Shown here: one piece after another, positions 57,474-64,000 of the stretch
How the letters are laid out: each line of letters starts with the position of its first letter
How positions within the stretch are numbered: position 1 is the stretch's first letter
Program-made: the position numbers and the translations under genes
Notes under the pieces: model-generated
Database searches by the model: none
What the model saw: only the letters and a program-made list of their open reading frames with translations
What the model was told of the DNA's origin: nothing
Source: Enterobacter hormaechei subsp. hoffmannii
GTDB lineage: Bacteria > Pseudomonadota > Gammaproteobacteria > Enterobacterales > Enterobacteriaceae
Direction: 5' to 3'
Length of the DNA: 64,000 nucleotides
Assembly (NCBI RefSeq): GCF_001729745.1
Contig: NZ_CP017186.1
Span: 2,914,001 to 2,978,000 of the forward strand

Positions 57474-58520
57474 ATGTCAGAAATCACCTTACAACATCAT
57501 CGTACAGTGTGGCACTTCGTGCCGGGTCTCGCGCTCAGCGCCGTGGTTACCGGCGTGGCCTTATGGGGTGGCAGTATACCGGCTGTTGCCGGTGCAGGGT
57601 TCAGCGCCCTGACGCTGGCCATTCTGCTCGGCATGGTGGTCGGGAACACCGTTTACCCGCACATCTGGAAATCCTGCGACGGCGGCGTGATTTTCGCCAA
57701 GCAGCATTTATTACGTCTCGGGATCATCCTTTATGGCTTCCGTCTCACCTTTTCGCAGATTGCGGATGTGGGTGTCAGCGGGATTGCCATCGACGTCCTG
57801 ACCCTTTCGAGCACCTTTTTACTGGCGTGCTTTATCGGCCAGAAGATCTTTGGACTGGACAAACAGACCAGCTGGCTGATCGGTGCGGGTAGCAGCATCT
57901 GCGGCGCAGCGGCTGTACTGGCAACAGAGCCGGTAGTCAAAGCCGAAGCCAGTAAAGTCACGGTTGCCGTCGCGACGGTAGTTATCTTCGGTACGCTGGC
58001 GATCTTCCTGTATCCAGCCATGTATCCGCTGGTGGCGCACTGGTTTAGCCCGGAAACCTACGGCATTTATATCGGCTCAACCATGCACGAAGTCGCGCAG
58101 GTGGTGGCGGCAGGTCACGCCATTAACCCGGAAGCGGAAAACGCGGCGGTCATCGCCAAAATGCTGCGCGTGATGATGCTGGCCCCGTTCCTGATTTTCC
58201 TTGCGGCGCGGGTTAAACAGCTGGCTCCGGCAGGCGGCAGCGAGAAAAGCAAAATCACCATTCCGTGGTTTGCGATCCTGTTCATCGTGGTCGCTATCTT
58301 CAACTCTTTCCACCTGCTGCCAAAAGCGATGGTGGATATACTGGTCACGCTGGATACGGTCCTGCTGGCGATGGCAATGGCGGCGCTGGGCGTCACCACG
58401 CACGTCAGCGCGCTGAAAAAAGCCGGGTCGAAACCGCTGCTGATGGCGCTGGTGCTGTTCATCTGGCTGATTGTTGGCGGCGGTGCGATTAACCTTGCGG
58501 TACACAGCCTGTTGGCATAA
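57474..58520 (+). CDS. yeiH: UPF0324 membrane protein YeiH
   Basis: 348-residue inner-membrane protein with about ten helices. 'GIILYGFRLTFSQIADVG', 'WLIGAGSSICGAAAVLATEPV' and 'IGSTMHEVAQVVAAG' are the family blocks. Related members are putative sulfate or sulfite exporters. AAGGAGAAGG precedes the ATG. Its pairing with a divergent LysR gene suggests the substrate or a derivative is the YeiE effector, which is inference. Confidence 0.93.
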   Translation: MSEITLQHHRTVWHFVPGLALSAVVTGVALWGGSIPAVAGAGFSALTLAILLGMVVGNTVYPHIWKSCDGGVIFAKQHLLRLGIILYGFRLTFSQIADVGVSGIAIDVLTLSSTFLLACFIGQKIFGLDKQTSWLIGAGSSICGAAAVLATEPVVKAEASKVTVAVATVVIFGTLAIFLYPAMYPLVAHWFSPETYGIYIGSTMHEVAQVVAAGHAINPEAENAAVIAKMLRVMMLAPFLIFLAARVKQLAPAGGSEKSKITIPWFAILFIVVAIFNSFHLLPKAMVDILVTLDTVLLAMAMAALGVTTHVSALKKAGSKPLLMALVLFIWLIVGGGAINLAVHSLLA

Positions 58521-58534
58521 ACCATCTCGTCCTT

Positions 58535-58577
58535 CTCCTGTTAACCCGCTATCATAGGCATTTCGGGTTAACAGGAG
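58535..58577 (+). promoter_or_regulatory. 14-bp hairpin that includes the nfo ribosome-binding site
   Basis: CTCCTGTTAACCCG (58535-58548) and CGGGTTAACAGGAG (58564-58577) are exact inverted repeats around 15 bases. The 3' arm contains AGGAG, the nfo ribosome-binding site, 7 bases before the ATG. TATCAT at 58550-58555 inside the loop could be a -10 box. Confidence 0.6.
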
Positions 58578-58584
58578 TCTTTTT

Positions 58585-59442
58585 ATGAAATATGTTGGAG
58601 CGCACGTCAGCGCTGCCGGTGGCCTTGCGAATGCCGCCATTCGCGCCGCCGAAATCGAGGCGACCGCTTTCGCCCTGTTCACCAAAAACCAGCGCCAGTG
58701 GCGCGCAGCTCCCCTCACCGCGGAAGTGATTGATGACTTCAAAGCCGCCTGCGAGAAATACCGCTATGGGCCTGGGCAGATCCTCCCGCACGACAGCTAC
58801 CTGATTAACCTCGGCCACCCGGTTGCTGAGGCGCTGGAAAAATCCCGCGAAGCATTCCTGGATGAGGTTCAGCGCTGCGAACAGCTGGGGCTGACGCTGC
58901 TGAACTTCCATCCCGGTAGCCATCTGATGCAAATCGACGAAGACGCCTGTCTGGCGCGCATCGCCGAGTCCATCAACATGACGCTGGATAAAACCCAGGG
59001 CGTGACGGCGGTGATTGAGAATACCGCCGGTCAGGGCAGCAACCTCGGCTTTAAGTTTGAGCATCTGGCGGCGATCATCGACGGCGTGGAAGACAAATCC
59101 CGCGTGGGCGTGTGCATTGATACCTGCCACGCGTTTGCCGCCGGGTATGACCTGCGCACAACCGAGGCCACGAAAAATACCTTCGAAGAGTTCGAGCGTA
59201 TTGTTGGCTTTAAGTATCTTCGCGGTATGCACTTAAACGATGCGAAAAGCGCGTTCGGCAGCCGCGTAGACCGTCACCACAGCCTGGGCGAAGGTAATAT
59301 CGGCCACGATGCGTTCCGCTTTATCATGCAGGATCCCCGCTTCGACGGCATTCCAATGGTGCTGGAAACCATCAATCCGGATATCTGGGCAGAAGAGATT
59401 GCCTGGCTGAAGGCACAGCAGACCGCTGAACAGGCGGCATAA
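58585..59442 (+). CDS. nfo: Endonuclease IV (AP endonuclease)
   Basis: 285-residue zinc-dependent base-excision repair enzyme that cuts 5' of abasic sites. The metal motifs are complete: 'LNFHPGSH', '[13 protein letters not shown]', '[16 protein letters not shown]' and '[20 protein letters not shown]'. Cytoplasmic. In E. coli nfo is a SoxRS target; no clear soxbox was spotted here. Its ribosome-binding site is inside a strong hairpin. Confidence 0.97.
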   Translation: MKYVGAHVSAAGGLANAAIRAAEIEATAFALFTKNQRQWRAAPLTAEVIDDFKAACEKYRYGPGQILPHDSYLINLGHPVAEALEKSREAFLDEVQRCEQLGLTLLNFHPGSHLMQIDEDACLARIAESINMTLDKTQGVTAVIENTAGQGSNLGFKFEHLAAIIDGVEDKSRVGVCIDTCHAFAAGYDLRTTEATKNTFEEFERIVGFKYLRGMHLNDAKSAFGSRVDRHHSLGEGNIGHDAFRFIMQDPRFDGIPMVLETINPDIWAEEIAWLKAQQTAEQAA

Positions 59443-59477
59443 AAAAAGCCGGGCGCTTAACGCGACCCGGCTTTTTT
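59442..59477. terminator. Two-way terminator between nfo and fruA
   Basis: An A-run, AGCCGGG...CCCGGCT with an inner GCG/CGC pairing, then a T-run. It serves both convergent genes. Confidence 0.85.
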
Positions 59478-59510
59478 GTAGGTCGGGTAAGGCGAAGCCG
59501 CCACCCGACA
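59477..59510. repeat. Single REP element after the nfo/fruA terminator
   Basis: GTAGGTCGGGTAAGGCGAAG with GCCGCCACCCGAC: one REP unit next to the terminator. Confidence 0.8.
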
Positions 59511-59516
59511 CCTCTT

Positions 59517-61202
59517 TTAGGCTGCTTTTGCGACCACTTCCGCTTCCGGACGCTTCAGCACCGCGTAAGACAGACCCGCCACCAGCGTACCGGCAACAAT
59601 CGCCAGCAGGTAGCCCAGCACCGGCGTGATGGCGCCAGGGATCAGCAGGACGAACAGACCGCCGTGCGGTGCCATCAGTTTCGCACCTACCGCCATGGAG
59701 ATAGCTCCCGTTACCGCACCGCCGACGATACAGCATGGCAGAACACGCATTGGATCGCGCGCCGCAAACGGGATTGCGCCTTCGGTAATGAAGCACAGAC
59801 CCAGCACCAGCGCCGCTTTGCCGCCTTCCTGCTGCGCTTTATCGAACTTACGACGGGCAATGATTGTCGCCAGGCCAAGCGCCAGCGGAGGCACCATACC
59901 TGCCGCCATGATCGCCGCCATAGGCGCATAGGTCTGGGTACTCAGCAGGCCAACGCCGAACGCGTATGCCGCTTTGTTTACCGGACCGCCCATGTCGGTA
60001 CACATCATACCGCCGAGGATTGCGCCCAACAGCACCGCGTTCGCCGTCCCCATGGTTTGCAGCCAGTGGGTCAGACCTTCCAGAATGCCCGCGACCGGCT
60101 TACCAATCAGGTAAATCATCGCCAGACCGACCACCAGGCTGGAAATCAGCGGGATGATCAGGATAGGTTTCAGCGCCTCCATACTCTGCGGCAGCTTCAG
60201 CTTAGAGCTGATGAGCTTCGCCACGTAACCGGCAAGGAAACCGGCAATAATACCGCCGATAAAGCCAGAACCAGTGCTCACGGCCAGCATACCGCCGATA
60301 AGACCCGGCGTCAGACCCGGACGGTCAGCGATGGAGAAGGCGATAAAGCCCGCCAGCACCGGCACCATCAGCGCAAACGCGGAGCCGCCACCAATCTGCA
60401 TCAACGCTGCCGCCAGCGTGCCCTGCTCTTTAAAGGCTTCGATACCAAAGGCAAAGGAGAGCGCAATACACAGGCCGCCCGCCACCACCATCGGCAGCAT
60501 GTAGGAAACCCCGGTTAACAGGTGACGATAGGCACCCGCAGACTCTTTCTTACCTTCGCCAGGCGTTTTAGCCGCACCGGTCGCCTGATAAGGTTTGGCT
60601 TCCGCCAGCGCTTTATCAAACTCCTGCGCAGTTTTCTTCAGCGCCAGGCCGGTTGAGGTGCGGTACATCGGCTTACCGGCAAACTTCGCCAGATCCACTT
60701 CGATATCGGCCGCCACGATCACCAGATCGGCTTCGGCCACCTCTTCCGGCGTGATGGCATTACCCGCGCCAACAGATCCGCGAGTTTCAACCTTCACCCA
60801 CCAGCCGCGTTTTTTCGCTTCGGTTTCAATGGCTTCAGCCGCCATAAAGGTGTGAGCCACACCTGTCGGGCAAGCCGTTACCGCAACAATGCGTTTCGGC
60901 CCAGCGGTTGCGACCGGCGCGGCCTCAACGGGTGCACTGTAAACCGTCGCATGACCTTTTGCTTCGCTCAGAAACAGTTCAGGGTGTGCCACCGCGCGGT
61001 TAATATCGCCCAGCCACACTTTTTTGCCGTTCAGGGCGCTGTCCGCGGGGATTTTGTCGCCCAGAACAATCGCCATTTCAGCATCACCCGGGTTATCAAT
61101 GATATCCAGGTGCGCTTTTTGTGCCGCCGCGCCCAGCAGGGTCTTCGCCATATAGGCACGAGCCTGTCCGAGACCGGAGTCAATGATCAGCAGCGTTTTC
61201 AT
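59517..61202 (-). CDS. fruA: Fructose PTS enzyme IIB'BC FruA
   Basis: 561-residue inner-membrane component that imports fructose as fructose-1-phosphate. The N-terminal B' domain lacks the active Cys. The B domain carries it in 'VTACPTGVAHTFMAAEA' near residue 110. The C domain has about eight to ten helices with 'GGMMCTDMGGPVNKAAY'. It is last in fruBKA, 16 bases after fruK. Confidence 0.97.
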   Translation of the reverse strand: MKTLLIIDSGLGQARAYMAKTLLGAAAQKAHLDIIDNPGDAEMAIVLGDKIPADSALNGKKVWLGDINRAVAHPELFLSEAKGHATVYSAPVEAAPVATAGPKRIVAVTACPTGVAHTFMAAEAIETEAKKRGWWVKVETRGSVGAGNAITPEEVAEADLVIVAADIEVDLAKFAGKPMYRTSTGLALKKTAQEFDKALAEAKPYQATGAAKTPGEGKKESAGAYRHLLTGVSYMLPMVVAGGLCIALSFAFGIEAFKEQGTLAAALMQIGGGSAFALMVPVLAGFIAFSIADRPGLTPGLIGGMLAVSTGSGFIGGIIAGFLAGYVAKLISSKLKLPQSMEALKPILIIPLISSLVVGLAMIYLIGKPVAGILEGLTHWLQTMGTANAVLLGAILGGMMCTDMGGPVNKAAYAFGVGLLSTQTYAPMAAIMAAGMVPPLALGLATIIARRKFDKAQQEGGKAALVLGLCFITEGAIPFAARDPMRVLPCCIVGGAVTGAISMAVGAKLMAPHGGLFVLLIPGAITPVLGYLLAIVAGTLVAGLSYAVLKRPEAEVVAKAA

Positions 61203-61218
61203 TATTCCTCTCCTGCTG

Positions 61219-62157
61219 TTAGTTAAAAGGTTTTAAGTCAACGCGCGCCATCATCGCGGCTAACTGGGTACGATCGGTAATACCGACATTGCTCTGGCTC
61301 ACGGCCAGGGCCGCAACGGCGGTAGCAAGGCGTAGGGTATGTTCACTGGATTCGCGCATCAGCAGACCGTAGATCAGGCCGCCAACCATCGAATCCCCGG
61401 CACCCACGGTGCTGACCACTTCCATAGAAGGCGGTTTGGCAATCCATTCCCCGGAGGCGTTAACCCACAGGGCACCTTCTGCACCCAGCGAAATCACCAC
61501 ATGAGCGATACCCTGCTCGCGCAGCGCATGGGCAGCGTCAATCACATCCTTTAATTCTGGCAGCTTACGGCCCGCCCAGATTTCCAGTTCACGGCGGTTA
61601 GGCTTAACCAGCCATGGCGAGGCTTTCAGACCGGCGACCAGCGCGTCGCGGCTGCTGTCAAAAATAATGCACGGGCACTGGCTGCGCAGGCGCGTCATCC
61701 AGTCGGTGAACGCTTCCGGGCTGACGCCGGACGGCAGGCTACCGCTGACGCACACCATGTCAAACTGGCCCAGCCAGCTCAGGGAATCGGCAACGAAGCG
61801 CTCCCAGTCAGCCGGGGTCACTTCGAAGCCGGAGAAGTTCAGATCGGTTACTTCACCGTCTTTCTCGGTCAGCTTAACGTTAATACGGGTACGGCCCTGC
61901 ACAACCTGAAAACGGTTGGCGATGCCCAGTTCACTGAACAACTGCTGAAAACCGTCCTGGTTGTCTTTGCCAAGGAAGCCGCCAACGGTGACGTCGATGC
62001 CGAGATCTTTCAGCACCTTCGCCACGTTAATCCCTTTCCCTGCGGCATGCAGGCCGGTGGTTCGCACCAGGTTAACTTCGCCACGCTCAATTTCCGGGCA
62101 GAAGCCCACCAGATCGTAAGCCGGGTTCAGCGTAATGGTCGCAACACGTCTGCTCAT
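61219..62157 (-). CDS. fruK: 1-phosphofructokinase FruK
   Basis: 312-residue cytoplasmic PfkB-family kinase converting fructose-1-phosphate to fructose-1,6-bisphosphate. 'AAGKGINVAKVLKDLG' is the N-terminal substrate motif and 'STVGAGDSMVGGLIYG' the ATP/catalytic motif. It overlaps the fruB stop by one base (TAATG). Confidence 0.97.
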   Translation of the reverse strand: MSRRVATITLNPAYDLVGFCPEIERGEVNLVRTTGLHAAGKGINVAKVLKDLGIDVTVGGFLGKDNQDGFQQLFSELGIANRFQVVQGRTRINVKLTEKDGEVTDLNFSGFEVTPADWERFVADSLSWLGQFDMVCVSGSLPSGVSPEAFTDWMTRLRSQCPCIIFDSSRDALVAGLKASPWLVKPNRRELEIWAGRKLPELKDVIDAAHALREQGIAHVVISLGAEGALWVNASGEWIAKPPSMEVVSTVGAGDSMVGGLIYGLLMRESSEHTLRLATAVAALAVSQSNVGITDRTQLAAMMARVDLKPFN

Positions 62158-63287
62158 TATGCGCCCTCCCCCAGACCGGCCGCGATGGCGTCGCCAATCG
62201 CTTTCAGCGCCTGTTCAGCATCAGCACCCTGCGCGGTAAAACGCAGACGATGGCCTTTCTTCACACCCAGCGCGACAACTTTCATCAGGCTGCGCCCGTT
62301 GGCTGGTTTACCCGAACCGTCCAGATTGGTCACGGTGATCTCACTTTCAAATTGTTTAATGGTATTCACCAGCATGGTGCCCGGACGGGCATGCAGGCCG
62401 TGTTCGTTACGCACCACGTACTCCGCGCTCAGCAGGTTGTCCGTCAGCGCATCGTCGCTGGTCAGCAGGGCCAGCACCGTCGCCGCGTCTGCGTTCAGCA
62501 ATTTTTCAGCTTTATTGTTCAGCAGCAGATCGCCAAGGCGCTTCAGGACGGATACCGGCTGATCGTCAGCCATGGCAACGGTTACCAGCATCGCGGCGCG
62601 TTCGCCGTCTGTCTCAAAGGCAACCGCAGCACGGCTGACCGCGATAGCACTGCGCAGGTTGCCTTCAGCACTGTCGTTCAGCCAGATGCCCTGACCCAGG
62701 TTTAAAGGCTTATCATTGATGGTGCGGGTCACAAAGGCGGTATCAGCCGCCCCCACCTCTTTCAGGCGAGCCGCGTTCAGCGCCTGGAGCGTCACCAGAT
62801 CGGACGCAACGACGTCCAGCATCAGGGTTTCATTATCCAGCTTCAGCGCTTCGCTCTGTTTTTCGCCCATCAGCAGGGCACGCAGCTCTTCAGCAGTGGT
62901 GGCGGATTTAAGCTGTTCCGCGACGGCATCATCGCTCAGCACGTGCGTCAACTGACGCAGCAGGCCCAGGTGTTCGTCACCGCTGGCCGCGATACCGATC
63001 GCCACGTAAGCCACCTGCCCCTCGCCCCAGAGCACGCCCTGCGGGAACTGGTAAACCTGCACGCCGGTTTTCAGCACCTGATCGCGGGTGTCCGTGGTGC
63101 CGTGCGGAATTGCAATACCGTTACCGAGGAAGGTGGAGGTCTGCTGTTCACGCGCCAGCATGCCGTTGACGTAGCCGTCCGCCACGTTGCCAGCCTGCAC
63201 GAGCGCAGCGGCGACCTGGCGAATAGCCTCTTCTTTATTCCCGGCCTGTTCGCCCGGGTGGATATCCTGAACAGATAACTGGAACAT
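62157..63287 (-). CDS. fruB: Fructose PTS diphosphoryl transfer protein FruB (EIIA-FPr)
   Basis: 376-residue cytoplasmic protein. The N-terminal EIIA-Fru domain has the phosphorylated His in '[12 protein letters not shown]' (near residue 62). A middle pseudo-receiver-like linker follows. The C-terminal HPr-like FPr domain has its active His in '[11 protein letters not shown]' (near residue 298). FPr replaces HPr during growth on fructose. It is the first gene of fruBKA; two Cra sites lie upstream. Confidence 0.97.
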   Translation of the reverse strand: MFQLSVQDIHPGEQAGNKEEAIRQVAAALVQAGNVADGYVNGMLAREQQTSTFLGNGIAIPHGTTDTRDQVLKTGVQVYQFPQGVLWGEGQVAYVAIGIAASGDEHLGLLRQLTHVLSDDAVAEQLKSATTAEELRALLMGEKQSEALKLDNETLMLDVVASDLVTLQALNAARLKEVGAADTAFVTRTINDKPLNLGQGIWLNDSAEGNLRSAIAVSRAAVAFETDGERAAMLVTVAMADDQPVSVLKRLGDLLLNNKAEKLLNADAATVLALLTSDDALTDNLLSAEYVVRNEHGLHARPGTMLVNTIKQFESEITVTNLDGSGKPANGRSLMKVVALGVKKGHRLRFTAQGADAEQALKAIGDAIAAGLGEGA

Positions 63288-63645
63288 GATTCTCCTCTCC
63301 TGCTGAAATTGAATCGTTTCAGCTTAACTGAGAAAATATGCGCTAACCTGCTTCTACAGGACATGCAAGATAGCGCTGAAACGTTTCAAGAAGTCTTGTC
63401 TTTTCTACAAAAGGTTGCAAGAAAAGTTACATTTCTTGTTGCAGAATTTAGAAGTGCAGCACATTTCTTCTTCAATAGGGAGGTTTTTGCTGATGTTCAG
63501 CAAACAGGTTCAGCACACTTCAGCGAAACAGCGTTAAACTGAAATGCTATTTTGATCTATTGTGGCAATCTTGATTTTGCCCTCTGTTTATTTAATGACA
63601 GGCGGCGTAAACTCCGCCTCTCTCTGTTACTCGCAAAGACTGAAC
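63288..63645. promoter_or_regulatory. fruB-setB divergent control region with two Cra operators
   Basis: TTGAATCGTTTCAGC (63309-63323) and GCTGAAACGTTTCAAG (63375-63390) both match the Cra (FruR) consensus, in opposite orientation, as at E. coli fruB. A weaker GCGAAACAGCGTTAAAC lies near 63523. Cra represses fruBKA until fructose-1-phosphate releases it. GGCGG...CCGCC (63602-63618) forms a short stem ahead of setB. Confidence 0.8.
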
Positions 63646-64000
63646 ATGCATAACACCCCCGCTGCCGCCTCACCAAAGCCCTTTGATTTGACGTCAACGG
63701 CGTTTTTGATTGTTGCTTTCCTCACCGGTATTGCCGGTGCGTTACAAACGCCTACGCTGAGCCTGTTTCTGACCAACGAAGTCCACGCGCGTCCGGCGAT
63801 GGTTGGCTTCTTCTTCACCGGGAGCGCCATCATTGGCATCCTGGTCAGCCAGTTTCTGGCCGGGCGTTCCGACAGAAAAGGCGATCGCAAAAGCCTGATT
63901 GTTTTTTGCTGTCTGCTGGGCGTTTTCGCCTGCGTGTTGTTTGCCTGGAACCGCAACTATTTCATTCTGCTGTTTGTTGGGGTGTTCCTGAGCAGCTTCG
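63646..64000 (+). CDS. setB: Sugar efflux transporter SetB (3' end beyond window)
   Basis: The first 118 residues of an MFS inner-membrane sugar exporter. 'FDLTSTAFLIVAFLTGIAGAL' opens helix 1 and 'FLAGRSDRKGDRKSLI' is the loop 2-3 MFS signature. Sequence and position after fruBKA fit E. coli SetB, which exports glucose, lactose and analogues. The gene runs off the right edge. Only a poor ribosome-binding site is seen (CAAAGACTGAAC). Confidence 0.9.
   Translation, partial: MHNTPAAASPKPFDLTSTAFLIVAFLTGIAGALQTPTLSLFLTNEVHARPAMVGFFFTGSAIIGILVSQFLAGRSDRKGDRKSLIVFCCLLGVFACVLFAWNRNYFILLFVGVFLSSF

Noticed and set aside
63700-63956. Minus-strand frame opposite setB
   Set aside because: Antisense shadow; the plus-strand frame carries clear MFS motifs.

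Overview
The window reads as chromosomal DNA of an enterobacterium close to Enterobacter or Lelliottia. Most genes match Escherichia coli proteins almost residue for residue and keep the E. coli order of the yegT-to-setB segment (about 47-49 min), but the base composition is GC-rich. The genes dat-ddc and a stand-alone gfcE-etp-etk set sit where E. coli has other material. The genus assignment is inferred from gene content and similarity, not from a search.

Layout. (1) 1-5600: yegTUV (nucleoside import, ADP-ribosylglycohydrolase, sugar/nucleoside kinase), the convergent GntR regulator yegW, and thiMD behind a TPP riboswitch. (2) 5600-9580: a visibly AT-rich accessory island. It holds a phage-type HNH/AP2-like gene, a small membrane ORF, a collagen-repeat trimeric autotransporter behind a good CRP-dependent promoter, a 38-residue membrane peptide and a secreted or lipoprotein-like protein. 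(3) 9580-12760: dat-ddc, which makes 1,3-diaminopropane. (4) 12770-17760: gfcE-etp-etk (polysaccharide export and tyrosine phosphorelay), an rcnB without rcnA, and a GNAT gene. (5) 17800-43400: E. coli-like core: apbC/mrp, metG, yehS, btsSR, mlrA, yohO, yehZYXW, bglX, dld, pbpG, yohC, yohD, yohF, an intact mdtQ, yohP, dusC, yohJK, cdd, sanA. (6) 43400-64000: mglBAC and galS, folE-yeiB, an extra MFS gene, yeiG, a Fur-boxed TonB receptor in the cirA slot, lysP, yeiE/yeiH, nfo, fruBKA with Cra sites, and the start of setB.

Functional themes are carbon scavenging (galactose, fructose, beta-glucosides, D-lactate, nucleosides), osmolyte and lysine import, iron uptake, and surface structures (adhesin, export polymer). 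CRP, GalR/GalS, Cra and Fur sites can be read directly in the sequence. REP-type palindromes mark five intergenic gaps. No rRNA, tRNA, CRISPR array or complete insertion sequence was seen.

The most unusual part is the 5.6-9.6 kb island: a short collagen-like trimeric autotransporter followed by a translationally coupled membrane peptide and lipoprotein pair. Other items worth checking are a 14-bp hairpin that buries the nfo ribosome-binding site, and perfect palindromes next to yegW and yeiE that look like operators.
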